From the NCBI GenBank assembly GCA_963791885.1, contig CAWBUL010000004.1:620001-684000 (forward strand): a stretch of DNA of 64,000 nt, written 5' to 3'. Positions within the stretch are counted from its first letter, which is position 1. Each line of letters starts with the position of its first letter. The stretch is from CAVSUZ01 sp963791885 (GTDB taxonomy: Bacteria; Pseudomonadota; Alphaproteobacteria; Acetobacterales; Acetobacteraceae). Positions 16,553-25,534 of this stretch are shown in pieces. The notes below the pieces were generated by a model. The model was given only the letters and a program-made list of their open reading frames with translations, searched no databases and was not told the DNA's origin. The translations under genes and the position numbers were made by a program.

Positions 16553-17701
16553 CTACACCACGGTTTTCAGAAACTCGCTGAGCTTGACGGCGGCAGTCAT
16601 TTTATCGGTCTTATCCAGCGCCGCGAGTTCGGCGGCCAGCCGGTCCATGGCAGCCTCATAGATCTGCCGTTCGCTGAAGCTCTGGTCTGGCTGTCCGGCA
16701 TTGCGATGCAGGTCGCGCACGACCTCTGCGATCGCCAGCGGATCACCCGAGTTGATCTTCGCCTCGTATTCCTGCGCGCGGCGGGACCACATCGTCCGCT
16801 TCACCCGCGCGCGGCCCCGCAAAACGGCCAGTGCCTCTTCGAACAGCTTACGGGTGGCCAGCTTGCGCAGACCTGCGGTGCGCGCCTTGGAGACGGGCAC
16901 CCGCAAGGTCATGCGATTTTCTTCGAAGGTGATGTGGATCAGTTCCAGCTTGTGGCCCGCGATCTCCTCGATGGCGATGCGTTCCACCTTGCCGACGCCA
17001 TGGGTCGGATAGACCACATGGTCCCCTTCCTCGAATATTTCGGCCTTGGCCATGGGCCGCGGCGGAAATTGGCGGCCGGGGGGCATCGAGTGCCGAGGCG
17101 GTGAGGCCGGCGAGGCTGGCGAGGCTGGCGCTGTCTCCGCCGCCGGCTCTGGAGCCTCGGGCTTGGGGTCGGCTTCAGCCTCCGGCATAGGCGGAGCTGG
17201 TGGCGGGGAGAGATCCTGCGCCTCGACCGGCGGGGGCGGCGAGGGCTCAGCCGGAGCTTCGACAACCGGCAGGGGCGGCGCCGCTGCCGGAGGAACCGGA
17301 GCCCCGGCCTGCGTTTCGGATACCTCTGGCTGAACAGGGCGAGGTTCGGCGGGCGCGACTTTCGGGGTCTTCGCGACTGGTACGGGCTTCAGAACCGGTT
17401 TGGCCGACTTCGCTGGAGCGGCCGGTTTGGCAGCCGGTTTGGGCTTGGGAGCAGGCTTGACGGTGATTTTCTTCACAGGTGCGGCGGCTTTCGGGGGCTT
17501 GCGTACCGGGGCACTCGCGGGCGCAGCATGCTTGTGAGCCGGTGCTGCGCTCGCCGCCGCCCGGCTTTTGACAATCGGTTTGGAGGCAGGGCGCGCCGGC
17601 TTGCTCCCGGATTTGCCGCCGGCACTTTTGGCGCGGCGAACCGACGAGGAGGTTGCCTTGGCCTTCGCGCTTGACACGTCTTTTCTTCCCCTCATTGGCA
17701 C
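16553..17701 (-). CDS. carD: CarD-family transcription regulator with long Ala/Pro/Lys-rich N-terminal extension
   Basis: The C-terminal ~170 residues are a normal CarD: AEIFEEGDHVVYPTHGVGKVE split as the RNA-polymerase-interacting Tudor-like domain, then the helical DNA-binding half (LRKLATRKLFEEALAVL, RRAQEYEAKINSGDPLAIAEVVRDL). CarD stabilises RNA polymerase open complexes, especially at rRNA promoters. What is unusual is about 210 residues before it: first a Lys/Ala/Ser-rich histone-H1-like stretch with KPAPKPKP repeats, then a Pro/Glu/Ala-rich acidic stretch. CarD is usually about 160-180 residues. The frame is continuous and the ATG at 17701 begins MPMRGRKD. Lies 117 bp after thyX on the same strand. 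Confidence 0.85.
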   Translation of the reverse strand: MPMRGRKDVSSAKAKATSSSVRRAKSAGGKSGSKPARPASKPIVKSRAAASAAPAHKHAAPASAPVRKPPKAAAPVKKITVKPAPKPKPAAKPAAPAKSAKPVLKPVPVAKTPKVAPAEPRPVQPEVSETQAGAPVPPAAAPPLPVVEAPAEPSPPPPVEAQDLSPPPAPPMPEAEADPKPEAPEPAAETAPASPASPASPPRHSMPPGRQFPPRPMAKAEIFEEGDHVVYPTHGVGKVERIAIEEIAGHKLELIHITFEENRMTLRVPVSKARTAGLRKLATRKLFEEALAVLRGRARVKRTMWSRRAQEYEAKINSGDPLAIAEVVRDLHRNAGQPDQSFSERQIYEAAMDRLAAELAALDKTDKMTAAVKLSEFLKTVV

Positions 17702-17818
17702 TTCAATAGGTTACAAAGGCGAGCATCGCCGTGCCGCCCTGAGCCGACCGAGCTACCTGGAAAGGCTGCGACGACCCTGCCGCCGCTGCAATCTATATAA
17801 CACAGAACTTGGGGGTCG

Positions 17819-18757
17819 TCAGGGGGGGGTGACCTCAGGCAGCTCGAGCGCCGTCATCATTTCCACCCATTCGCGCCGGCTGAGGCCGCTTTCAGCCTGT
17901 CCCACATGCTCGCCGGCCAGCATCCGCCGCAGCACCCCCAGCATCGGGGCGGAGAAGGAGACCGCGCCCAGCCGGTAATCCACGAAAGCCCGGCAGGCGA
18001 GCGGGACCCAGGCCCGCACCGTCTCCAGCATCGCCTCGGCATAGGCCCGGATCTCGTATTGCGCATGAGGATCGGCGCGCAACACCAGGAAATTAAACAA
18101 GTTATGGAGGTCAATCTTCCAGTACCACTGCGTGTAGGTGTTGAGCGTCAGGTTCATCCGCGCGAGTTCGCGGGCCAGCCCGAGCCGCGACGCATCGGTC
18201 TCCTCGTTCAGCATCGCCAGATAATGGTCGTGGCAGCGTTCGGCATCGGCGCGGAGCAGGTCCAGCACCCACGCTGCCTCGGCACCGTCCAGTACGGCGC
18301 CGCGGCCCTGACGATTGACCGCGGACTGCGCCGCCAGGTGAGCCGGGTCCGGAATGTAGAACTCGCGGTCGAGGACGGAGTAACGCGCCGAATATTCGTT
18401 CACATTCGCGGTGCGATGCCGGATCCATTGCCGCGCTACGAAGATCGGCAGCTTCACATGATACTTGATCTCGCACATCTCGAACGGGGTGGAGTGCCGG
18501 TGCCGCATCAGATAGCGGATCAAGCCCTCGTCCTGCTGCACGCGCTTCGTGCCCCGCCCGTAGGAGACACGGGCCGCCTGTACGATCGCCGAGTCGTCGC
18601 CCATATAGTCGATCACCCGAAGGAATCCGTGATCGAGCACGGGGATGGCCTGGAACAGCATCGCCTCCAGAGCCGGGACGGTAGGACGCAGTGTGGCTGA
18701 ATGCTCCGCCCGGGCGGACTCGATCTCCGCTGACTGATCATGGCTGAGCGGCATCAT
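17819..18757 (-). CDS. thyX: flavin-dependent thymidylate synthase ThyX
   Basis: Makes dTMP from dUMP using FAD, NADPH and methylene-tetrahydrofolate. The ThyX signature RHRTANVNEYSARY is present (RHRxxSxNExSxRY with Ala for the usual Ser), with HRHSTPFEMCEIKYHV before it and LARMNLTLNTYTQWYWKIDLHN after. About 312 residues, a typical alphaproteobacterial length. Start 18757 (ATGATG) is preceded by GTGGAG a few bases upstream; a GTG at 18784 is possible. Divergent from the tmRNA gene. Confidence 0.92.
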   Translation of the reverse strand: MMPLSHDQSAEIESARAEHSATLRPTVPALEAMLFQAIPVLDHGFLRVIDYMGDDSAIVQAARVSYGRGTKRVQQDEGLIRYLMRHRHSTPFEMCEIKYHVKLPIFVARQWIRHRTANVNEYSARYSVLDREFYIPDPAHLAAQSAVNRQGRGAVLDGAEAAWVLDLLRADAERCHDHYLAMLNEETDASRLGLARELARMNLTLNTYTQWYWKIDLHNLFNFLVLRADPHAQYEIRAYAEAMLETVRAWVPLACRAFVDYRLGAVSFSAPMLGVLRRMLAGEHVGQAESGLSRREWVEMMTALELPEVTPP

Positions 18758-18787
18758 CCGACTCCACTTTCGCTGATCTGTCACCTA

Positions 18788-19104
18788 TATCCCGTATCGC
18801 CGGCTTGCCGGCTATGGCGATAAACGGTGTGTGGAATAAGCGTAGTGGACCCGGGGGCAGTGCCCGGCGCCTCCACCAGTTCTGTTCATCCGATTGACGC
18901 CCCGCACCTGCGGCGCTTCTCGATCGGATGAATGGCGATATGGGGGCGAAACAGGCTCGACACGCGCGGTAAAGACATATCTTTTGCCCGGCATGGTTCC
19001 GCCGTTATCGGGCCATTGATACGTGCCAACGACAATGAGGCACTCGCTATCGCTGCGTAAGCGATAAGCGCGGTTCGGGGGGCACCGGGCAACAGAAGCC
19101 CCCC
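18788..19104 (+). ncRNA. ssrA: tmRNA, circularly permuted two-piece form
   Basis: Rescues stalled ribosomes and adds a degradation tag. Gene order is permuted as in other alphaproteobacteria: the acceptor 3' half with a T-arm (CCGGGGGCAGTGCCCGG) and CCA (18876-18878) comes first. Then an intervening loop closed by a perfect 10-bp repeat (18885-18894 / 18923-18932), then the 5' half starting GGGGGCGAAACAGGCTCGAC at 18942. GGGGGCG (18942-18948) pairs with CGCCTCC before the CCA, including a G-U at the third pair, the alanine identity element. The tag frame 19025-19060 encodes ANDNEALAIAA and TAA. A hairpin at 19077-19083/19098-19104 follows. A helix TATCGCC/GGCGATA near 18795-18821 is probably a pseudoknot arm. 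Outer ends are approximate. sspB lies next door. Confidence 0.92.
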
Positions 19105-19179
19105 ACTTCCTTTGCAAACCGGCGTGCCCGCCGTGCGTCATAGTCCGGAAACACTGGTTCGCTAACGGCCATTCGCGCT

Positions 19180-19698
19180 ATGGACACATCAATGACCGAC
19201 GAACAGCAAAACCCCGTCGAAAGCCTGCTTCCGTACGACGAGTGGACCGAAGTGGCCATGCGCGCAGTTGTGGTGCGCGCCCTGGCCCATGTCGCCGCCA
19301 ACGGCCTGCCGGGGGATCATCATTTCTACCTGACCTTCCGCACCGACCATCCGGGCGTGGTCATGCCGCCCCGGCTGCGCGCCCAGTACCCGCAGGAAAT
19401 GACCATCGTCCTGCAGCACCAGTTCTGGGATCTGAAGATGGACGAGGAAGCGGGGTTGATCAGTGTCGGCCTGTCCTTTGGCGGCGTGCCGTCCACGCTG
19501 GTCGTTCCTGTCGGCGCCGTGGCCGCCTTTGCCGATCCGTACGTGCGCTTCGGCATGCGGTTCCATCCTGAGAACGAAGTGCCCGAGGAGACGCCTGCTC
19601 CGGAGCCGGAAACGGATTCGCCGGAGCAGGAGCCGGTTGTGCCGGAGCCGCAGGTGGTCAGTCTGGACGCCTTCCGTCGGCGTGGTCCAAAAGCCTGA
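19180..19698 (+). CDS. sspB: SspB-like ClpXP adaptor (stringent starvation protein B family)
   Basis: Binds the ssrA tag and ClpX to speed degradation of tagged proteins. 172 residues, resembling alphaproteobacterial SspB: LPYDEWTEVAMRAVVVRAL at the start, then GDHHFYLTFRTDHPGVVMPPRLRAQYPQEMTIVLQHQFWDL in short blocks, then SFGGVPSTLVVPVGAVAAFADP. An acidic/proline tail follows, ending VVSLDAFRRRG, the usual ClpX-binding peptide position. It lies 75 bp downstream of the tmRNA whose tag it recognises. Start 19180 could be 19192. Confidence 0.88.
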   Translation: MDTSMTDEQQNPVESLLPYDEWTEVAMRAVVVRALAHVAANGLPGDHHFYLTFRTDHPGVVMPPRLRAQYPQEMTIVLQHQFWDLKMDEEAGLISVGLSFGGVPSTLVVPVGAVAAFADPYVRFGMRFHPENEVPEETPAPEPETDSPEQEPVVPEPQVVSLDAFRRRGPKA

Positions 19699-19722
19699 CC
19701 GACTAGTCAGGGACTTCGCCCG

Positions 19723-21369
19723 ATGAACGCTCCGATGCCGCGGCCGGAAGGCTTCGCCTACGCCCCCATGTTCCCGTTAGGGCCGGACCAGACCCAGTAT
19801 GACCGTTTGCCGCTGGAAGGCGTCCGCGCCTCGGTCTGCGACGGGCGAAGCGTCCTCCATATCGCCCCCGAGGCACTGACCGAACTCGCTTTTCGCGCCT
19901 ATCACGAGGTCTCCCACAAGCTCCGCCCCGGGCATCTGGCCCAGCTCCGCGCCATACTCGACGACCCCGAGGCTTCGGCCAACGACCGCTTCGTCGCCCT
20001 CGATCTGCTCAAGAATGCCGTCATCGCCGCCGACGGTGTGCTGCCCATGTGCCAGGATACCGGCACCGCGCTGGTCTTCGGCAAGAAAGGCCAGCGTGTC
20101 TGGATCGACGGCAACGAGGAAGAAGCCCTCGCCCGCGGCGTCTTCCGCACCTACACCGAAACCAACCTGCGCTACTCCCAGATGGCACCCCTCTCGATGT
20201 TCGATGAGGTGAACACCGGTACCAACCTGCCGGTACAGTTCGACATCATGGCCGCCCCCGGTGAGGACCACGCCGACGAGCTTCACCTGATGTTCGTCGC
20301 CAAGGGCGGCGGTTCGGCCAACAAGACCTTCCTGTTCCAGGAAACCCGAGCGATCCTCTCGCCCGAGCGACTGGTGAAGTTCCTGGAAACCAAGCTCAAG
20401 ACGCTCGGCACCTCGGCCTGCCCGCCCTATCACCTGTCCATCGTCATCGGTGGTACTTCGGCCGAGCTGACCCTCAAGACCGTGAAGCTCGCCTCCACGC
20501 GCTGGCTCGACAACCTGCCCACCACAGGAAGCCGTGCCGGCCATGCCATCCGCGACACCGCGTTCGAGCAGAAGGTGCTGGAGCTGACCCGTGGTTTCGG
20601 CATCGGCGCCCAGTTCGGCGGGAAGTATTTCTGCCACGATGTGCGGGTGATCCGCCTCCCACGCCATGGCGCCAGCCTGCCCGTCGGCATCGGCGTATCG
20701 TGCAGCGCCGACCGCCAGATCCTGGCCAAGATCACGCCAGACGGCATCTTCCTCGAGCGGCTGGAATCCGACCCGGCTCGCTACCTTCCGGCGCCGCGCG
20801 CCGAGGAGGAAACGGACAAGCCGGTCCCTATCGATCTCAATCGGCCGATGCCCGAGATCCTGCGTCAGCTCTCATCCTATCCGGTGAAGACCCGGGTCGC
20901 GCTGACCGGCCAGATGATCGTCGCCCGCGACATCGCCCACGCCAAGCTGAAGGAGCGGCTCGACGCCGGACAGGGCCTGCCCGACTATTTCAAGAGCCAC
21001 CCGGTCTACTACGCCGGCCCGGCCAAAACCCCCGAGGGCTACGCCACCGGCAGCTTCGGCCCCACCACCGCGGGCCGTATGGACAGCTACGTCGCGGACT
21101 TCCAGGCCGCCGGCGGATCAATGGTCATGCTGGCCAAGGGAAACCGCTCGGCCGCCGTGCGCGAGGCCTGCAAGCGCTACGGCGGCTTCTATCTCGGCAG
21201 CATCGGTGGCGCCGCTGCCAGCCTGGCGCGGGACTGCATCCGCAAGGTCGAGGTGCTAGAGTATGCAGAACTCGGCATGGAAGCGATCTGGCGCATCGAG
21301 GTCGAGAACTTCCCCGCCTTCATCGTGACCGACGACAAGGGCAACGATTTCTACGAGGGCCTGACCTAA
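19723..21369 (+). CDS. fumA: class I (iron-sulfur) fumarate hydratase
   Basis: Interconverts fumarate and malate in the TCA cycle. 548 residues, normal for the two-domain class I enzyme. The alpha part contains CQDTGTALVFGKKG with the first cluster Cys, TNLRYSQMAPLSMF and KGGGSANKTFLFQ. ACPPYHLSIVIGGTSAEL carries another Cys. The beta part has LTGQMIVARDIAHAKL, GPTTAGRMDSYV and SIGGAAASLARDCIRK. Start ATG at 19723. The stop overlaps the DUF429 reading frame. Oxygen-sensitive in other species. Confidence 0.92.
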   Translation: MNAPMPRPEGFAYAPMFPLGPDQTQYDRLPLEGVRASVCDGRSVLHIAPEALTELAFRAYHEVSHKLRPGHLAQLRAILDDPEASANDRFVALDLLKNAVIAADGVLPMCQDTGTALVFGKKGQRVWIDGNEEEALARGVFRTYTETNLRYSQMAPLSMFDEVNTGTNLPVQFDIMAAPGEDHADELHLMFVAKGGGSANKTFLFQETRAILSPERLVKFLETKLKTLGTSACPPYHLSIVIGGTSAELTLKTVKLASTRWLDNLPTTGSRAGHAIRDTAFEQKVLELTRGFGIGAQFGGKYFCHDVRVIRLPRHGASLPVGIGVSCSADRQILAKITPDGIFLERLESDPARYLPAPRAEEETDKPVPIDLNRPMPEILRQLSSYPVKTRVALTGQMIVARDIAHAKLKERLDAGQGLPDYFKSHPVYYAGPAKTPEGYATGSFGPTTAGRMDSYVADFQAAGGSMVMLAKGNRSAAVREACKRYGGFYLGSIGGAAASLARDCIRKVEVLEYAELGMEAIWRIEVENFPAFIVTDDKGNDFYEGLT

Positions 21370-21374
21370 TCCTC

Positions 21375-22106
21375 ATTCTGGGCATCGATGCCTCCTGGAA
21401 ACAGGACGGCAGTTCCGGCGTCGCGCTGCTTCGGGCCGATGAGGCACGCGCAACATGCCTCGCGCTGGAGAGTGTGACCGGACTTTACGCATCGGAGCTG
21501 ATAGCGCGATACGGCGCGCCCGATGTGGTCGCCATCGACATGCCGCTCGCGGCCGGCCCGATTACAACACGCCGGGCCGCGGACAACGCCATCTGCACGG
21601 CTTTCGCCGCGGCGCAGGCGGCCGTGCATGACCCCGTCCTGATGCAGCCTGGTCTGGCGGACCGCATCCGTGCCGATTTCGCTACGGCCGGCTACCATCT
21701 TGCAGTGGCCGGCCATACCGCGATACCCGCGCTGATCGAGACCTATCCCCACCCGATCATGATGCAGCTTTGCCGCAGCGCCCGCCGTGTTCCCTACAAG
21801 GCGGGCAAGACGAGAATCTACTGGCCCGAACTGGATGTGACGGAACGCCGCGATCGGCTGCGCGACGTATGGAAGCGAATCCATGCCGCTCTTGCAGAAC
21901 GGGTGACGGTAAGCCTTCCGGATCTGAACCTGGTGTTCGCCCACAGCTTTGCCGCGCTCAAGCCTTTCGAGGACCGGCTCGACGCACTCGCCTGCGCCCT
22001 CGCGGGTCTGGCCTTCGCCCGGGGCGAGGCGGTCCCATACGGTGACGACTTCGCCGCGATCTGGCTGCCGCGCGGCGCCCAATCCTACCGGGAATGGGCG
22101 GCATGA
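21375..22106 (+). CDS. DUF429 family protein (predicted RNase H-like fold), unusual start
   Basis: About 243 residues. The N-terminal GIDASWKQDGSSGVALL is the conserved first strand and acidic site of the family; VAIDMPLAAGPITTRRAADNAI and a C-terminal HSFAALKPFEDRLDALACALAG are also typical. Function is unproven. The family begins two to five residues before GIDA, but here no ATG, GTG or TTG exists between the fumarase stop (21367-21369) and GGC at 21381. Candidate starts are ATT (21375) or CTG (21378), probably used by coupling to fumarase translation. The end overlaps the next gene (ATGA). Confidence 0.8.
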   Translation: MLGIDASWKQDGSSGVALLRADEARATCLALESVTGLYASELIARYGAPDVVAIDMPLAAGPITTRRAADNAICTAFAAAQAAVHDPVLMQPGLADRIRADFATAGYHLAVAGHTAIPALIETYPHPIMMQLCRSARRVPYKAGKTRIYWPELDVTERRDRLRDVWKRIHAALAERVTVSLPDLNLVFAHSFAALKPFEDRLDALACALAGLAFARGEAVPYGDDFAAIWLPRGAQSYREWAA

Positions 22107-22648
22107 TGCGCCCGGCGAAATCCGTGGGCTGGGCCGCGCTGGTCTGCTTCCTGGGACTGATCCCGCTGGCCAATTGGATGATCCTCCATATCGGCACCGT
22201 CTGTCCCCCCGGCGGTCCTTGCCTGCTTCCCGTCGCACCCGGCATCCTCGCGCCTTCGGGCGTCATCACCGTCGGTGCGGCCCTGGTGCTGCGCGATGTG
22301 GTGCAGCGCTGCCTGGGCGCGCCCTGGAGCCTGGGCGCGATAGCCGCCGGCACGTTGCTGTCGGCCCTGGTCGCACCGGCCGCGCTGGTCGTTGCATCGG
22401 GAACCGCCTTCGCCCTCAGTGAGGTCGCGGATTTCGCCGTGTATACCCCGCTGCAGCGGCGGCGGTTGGTGCTGGCGGTCATCGCCTCGGCCTGCGTGGG
22501 GCTAACGATCGATTCCATCGTGTTCCTGACGCTGGCTTTCGGCAGCCTGCAATTCCTGGCCGGCCAGATCATCGGCAAGCTGTGGGCCGTCGTGGTGAGC
22601 ATCCCGCCCATCCGACTGCTTCGCCGGGTCGCACCCGCGCCAGCCTGA
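22103..22648 (+). CDS. VUT-family membrane protein (YhhQ/queuosine-precursor transporter-like)
   Basis: 181 residues, mostly hydrophobic with about six predicted membrane segments. Recognised by the COG1738-type pattern TAFALSEVADFAVYTPLQRR followed by GLTIDSIVFLTLAFGS and a C-terminal GQIIGKLWAVVV. E. coli YhhQ imports 7-cyano-7-deazaguanine; the substrate here is not shown. Start 22103 overlaps the DUF429 stop; a second ATG follows at 22106. Confidence 0.78.
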   Translation: MMRPAKSVGWAALVCFLGLIPLANWMILHIGTVCPPGGPCLLPVAPGILAPSGVITVGAALVLRDVVQRCLGAPWSLGAIAAGTLLSALVAPAALVVASGTAFALSEVADFAVYTPLQRRRLVLAVIASACVGLTIDSIVFLTLAFGSLQFLAGQIIGKLWAVVVSIPPIRLLRRVAPAPA

Positions 22649-22655
22649 GCCTTCC

Positions 22656-23708
22656 ATGACCCGGCTTGCCCTGCTCCATCATCTCGGTTTCGCGCTCACG
22701 CTGGCGCTGCTGTCCGCCGGCACGGTGCGGCTGATGATCTCCGCCCGGCTGCTGGATCATCCAAACGAGCGCAGTTCCCACGACCGGCCGACGCCGAAGG
22801 GCGGCGGCGTCGGCATCGCGGTGGCGTTCCTGGTCGGCATCGTGGTGCTGTACCTGGTCGCGTCGTTCTCGCGCATCGCCGACCAGTATTTCCTCGGCGT
22901 GATCGCGGCGTCGGTCGGGATCGCGGTGGTCGCGTTCCTCGACGACATGTTCGACTGGCCCTTCACGGTGAAGCTGGGGGCGCAGCTTCTGGCCGCACTC
23001 GCTGCCGTCGGCACCGGGGTCTATGTGCAGAACTACCGGGTGCCTTACCTGGGGCCGCTGTATGTCGGTTGGATCGGCGGTCCGGCGACGCTGGCCTGGA
23101 TCATCTTCGTCACCAACGCGGTGAACTTCATCGACGGGCTGAACGGGCTCGCCGGCGGCGTGTGCCTGATCGCGGCGGGATTCCTGGCCGGCATTGCGGG
23201 GTTCGAAGGAAGCTGGTTTGCCTATTTCACCGGGCTTTTGTTGACGGCCGGTCTAGCGGGGTTCCTCCCGTTCAACTTCCCTCGGGCGCGTATCTTCATG
23301 GGGGATGTCGGCAGCCAGTTCTGCGGGTTCGTTCTGGCGATGCTGGGCGTCGTGGCTGGCCGGTTCGACGGCACGGAACTGTCGCTGCTTCTGGTGCCCA
23401 TGCTGCTGTCCGGCGTGCTGTTCGACGTGGCCTTCACCCTGGCGCGCCGCGCCGTGGCGGGAGAGAACCTGGCCGCCGCGCATCGCGGTCACCTCTATCA
23501 GGTGGCCCAGCGCTCGGGCATGTCCGCCGTCTCGGTCACGCTGGTGCATTGGGGGTTCGCGGCCTTGGGCGGCGGGGCGTGCATCGTGTTCCTGGCCGCG
23601 CCCACGCCGGTGAAGCCGTTCATTCCGCTCGCGCTCGGCGTGCCACAATTGGCTTGGCTCGGATATGTGGCGCATCGCGTAAGGCTGGCCGGAATCACGC
23701 GGTGGTAA
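22656..23708 (+). CDS. MraY/WecA-like polyprenyl-phosphate glycosyl-1-phosphate transferase
   Basis: 350 residues, about ten membrane segments. Family motifs: HPNERSSHDRPTPKGGGVGI near the N-terminus, FLDDMFDWPFTVKLGAQ (Asp pair), NAVNFIDGLNGLAGG, FPRARIFMGDVGSQF, and HRGHLYQVAQRSG in the last cytoplasmic loop. These enzymes start lipid-linked glycan synthesis on undecaprenyl phosphate at the inner membrane. The pattern fits the WecA side (O-antigen or exopolysaccharide) rather than MraY. It lies 7 bp after the VUT gene. The actual sugar is unknown. Confidence 0.85.
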   Translation: MTRLALLHHLGFALTLALLSAGTVRLMISARLLDHPNERSSHDRPTPKGGGVGIAVAFLVGIVVLYLVASFSRIADQYFLGVIAASVGIAVVAFLDDMFDWPFTVKLGAQLLAALAAVGTGVYVQNYRVPYLGPLYVGWIGGPATLAWIIFVTNAVNFIDGLNGLAGGVCLIAAGFLAGIAGFEGSWFAYFTGLLLTAGLAGFLPFNFPRARIFMGDVGSQFCGFVLAMLGVVAGRFDGTELSLLLVPMLLSGVLFDVAFTLARRAVAGENLAAAHRGHLYQVAQRSGMSAVSVTLVHWGFAALGGGACIVFLAAPTPVKPFIPLALGVPQLAWLGYVAHRVRLAGITRW

Positions 23709-23816
23709 ATTCGAATCCATAGGATTCTCAGTTTTGCCGCGTGCAGGGTTCGAGGGGGCCGCCCGCGAAACAAGAGTCACCTTGCGGGCGGCCATGGATT
23801 GCGCGAAGGCTTGCAC

Positions 23817-24545
23817 ATGCGAATGCTACGTTTTCTGCCGCTGCTCGCCTGCCTGCTCGCCGGGACCGCCGCAGCCCAATCCTTGCCGTCCGCATCCTTC
23901 ACCCCAGCGCAGCGGGCCGAGATCGTGCGGATCGTACGCGACGCCCTCAAGCAGGATCCCTCGATTCTGCGCGACGCTGTTAACGCGCTGCAGGCTGACG
24001 AAGCCAAGCAGCAAGCGGATGCAGTGCTCGCGCATTCCGACAAGCTGATTACGCCCGCCGACCCGATCGAGGGTGACCCGCATGCGCCGGTGACGATCGT
24101 GGAGTTCTACGACGTCCGCTGCCCCTATTGCCGCCGCATGGAACCCGACATGGCGCGCCTGCTCGCGCAGGATCACGACGTGCGGGTGGTCTATAAGGAC
24201 CTGCCGATCCTGGGGCCGCCAAGCATCCTGGCCTCACGCGCACTGCTGGCCGCGCAGAAGCAGGGCGGATATCTGAAGCTGCGGACGCTGCTGATGCAGG
24301 CGCCCCCGACGATAACGGAAGATACCATCAAGCAGGCCGCCGCACAGGCGGGGCTGGATTGGGCGAAGCTGCAACAGGACATGAAAGATCCGGCAATCGA
24401 GGCGCGGCTGAATGCCAACCTGCAACTGGCGCGGGATGCCGGGATCGACGGCACGCCGGCCCTGCTGATCGGCAAGCAGTTCGTGTCCGGTGCGATTCCC
24501 CTGGCGGAGCTGGAACAAGACGTGGCGACCGCGCGGACGGAGTAG
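23817..24545 (+). CDS. DsbA-family thiol-disulfide oxidoreductase, periplasmic
   Basis: 242 residues. N-terminal signal peptide (MRMLRFLPLLACLLAGTAAAQS), then a helical linker and a thioredoxin-like domain with APVTIVEFYDVRCPYCRRMEP; CPYC is the active site. The cis-Pro loop is GIDGTPALLIGKQFVSG. Close to the Com1/ScsC-like branch. The start at 23817 places the signal peptide correctly; an upstream GTG or ATG would add a non-hydrophobic leader. Probably oxidises or isomerises periplasmic proteins. Confidence 0.87.
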   Translation: MRMLRFLPLLACLLAGTAAAQSLPSASFTPAQRAEIVRIVRDALKQDPSILRDAVNALQADEAKQQADAVLAHSDKLITPADPIEGDPHAPVTIVEFYDVRCPYCRRMEPDMARLLAQDHDVRVVYKDLPILGPPSILASRALLAAQKQGGYLKLRTLLMQAPPTITEDTIKQAAAQAGLDWAKLQQDMKDPAIEARLNANLQLARDAGIDGTPALLIGKQFVSGAIPLAELEQDVATARTE

Positions 24546-24654
24546 ACACGGGCCCTTCTCGCTCACGCCCGGGTGGCTTGATGGATCATGAGGCGGCGTA
24601 GGAAGTCTATGATCCGAAGCGGCTGCATTCCGCGGTCGCCAGGAAGAACGTCAC

Positions 24655-25482
24655 ATGGAGATCTGCAAGACCATCGCGGCATTTCGCGCGGCGCGCGTGC
24701 GTTTTTCCCAGCTGGGCGTCGTGCTGACCATGGGCTTCCTGCACGATGGGCATCTGAGTCTGGTAAGGCGCGCCAAGGCTGAGTGCGGGAATGCGGCGGC
24801 GACGATTTTCGTCAATCCGAAACAATTCGGTCCGCATGAAGACTTCGGACGCTATCCGCGGGCGCTGCCTCGCGATCTGGAACTGTTGCAGGCCGCCGGC
24901 ACGGATCTGGTCTTCGTGCCCGAGGTCAGCGAGATCTATCCGGACGGTTTCGACGCGAGAATCGAAATCGGCGGCGTGACCAAACGTCTGGAAGGCGAGA
25001 TCCGGCCCGGGCATTTCGCCGGCGTCGCCACCGTTGTGGCCAAGCTGTTCAACATCACGCAGCCGACCAAAGTCTATTTTGGCCAGAAGGACGCCCAGCA
25101 ATGCGTGGTGGTTCAGAAAATGGTGCGCGACCTGAACTTTCCCTGCGAGGTGGTGGTCTGTCCCACCGTCCGGGAGGCGGATGGCCTCGCGATGAGCAGT
25201 CGCAACGCATATCTAACCCCGTCGCAGCGAGAGCGTGCCGGTCAGTTATTCCGCGCGCTGGAGGCGGCCAGGGCACGCTACGACGGCGGTGAACGTGATG
25301 CGGAAACGTTGCGTGCAGTGGTCCGTGCGGGTGTCGCCGACATCCCGGAGGCGAAGGTGGACTATGTGAGCATCGCCGACCCGGAGAGTCTGGAAGAGCT
25401 CGATCAGGCGCGCGCCGGGGCGCTGGTGCTGATTGCGGTGCGGCTCGGCGCGACGCGGCTGATCGATAATATCCGGCTATAG
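24655..25482 (+). CDS. panC: pantothenate synthetase PanC
   Basis: Joins pantoate and beta-alanine with ATP. 275 residues. MGFLHDGHLSL (family MGxLHxGH), FVNPKQFGPHEDF, RLEGEIRPGHFAGVATVVAKLFN split, YFGQKDAQQ, PTVREADGLAMSSRNAYL (KMSKS-like/ATP motif), all present, so apparently active. Upstream of the arsenic genes and homologous along its length to the decayed copy at 32369-33054, making the two copies flanks of the arsenic island. Confidence 0.92.
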   Translation: MEICKTIAAFRAARVRFSQLGVVLTMGFLHDGHLSLVRRAKAECGNAAATIFVNPKQFGPHEDFGRYPRALPRDLELLQAAGTDLVFVPEVSEIYPDGFDARIEIGGVTKRLEGEIRPGHFAGVATVVAKLFNITQPTKVYFGQKDAQQCVVVQKMVRDLNFPCEVVVCPTVREADGLAMSSRNAYLTPSQRERAGQLFRALEAARARYDGGERDAETLRAVVRAGVADIPEAKVDYVSIADPESLEELDQARAGALVLIAVRLGATRLIDNIRL

Positions 25483-25534
25483 GAGGACGCGTAGATCTTT
25501 TCCGCTTTGCGTCGTGGGGGCTTTACTGATCCGG

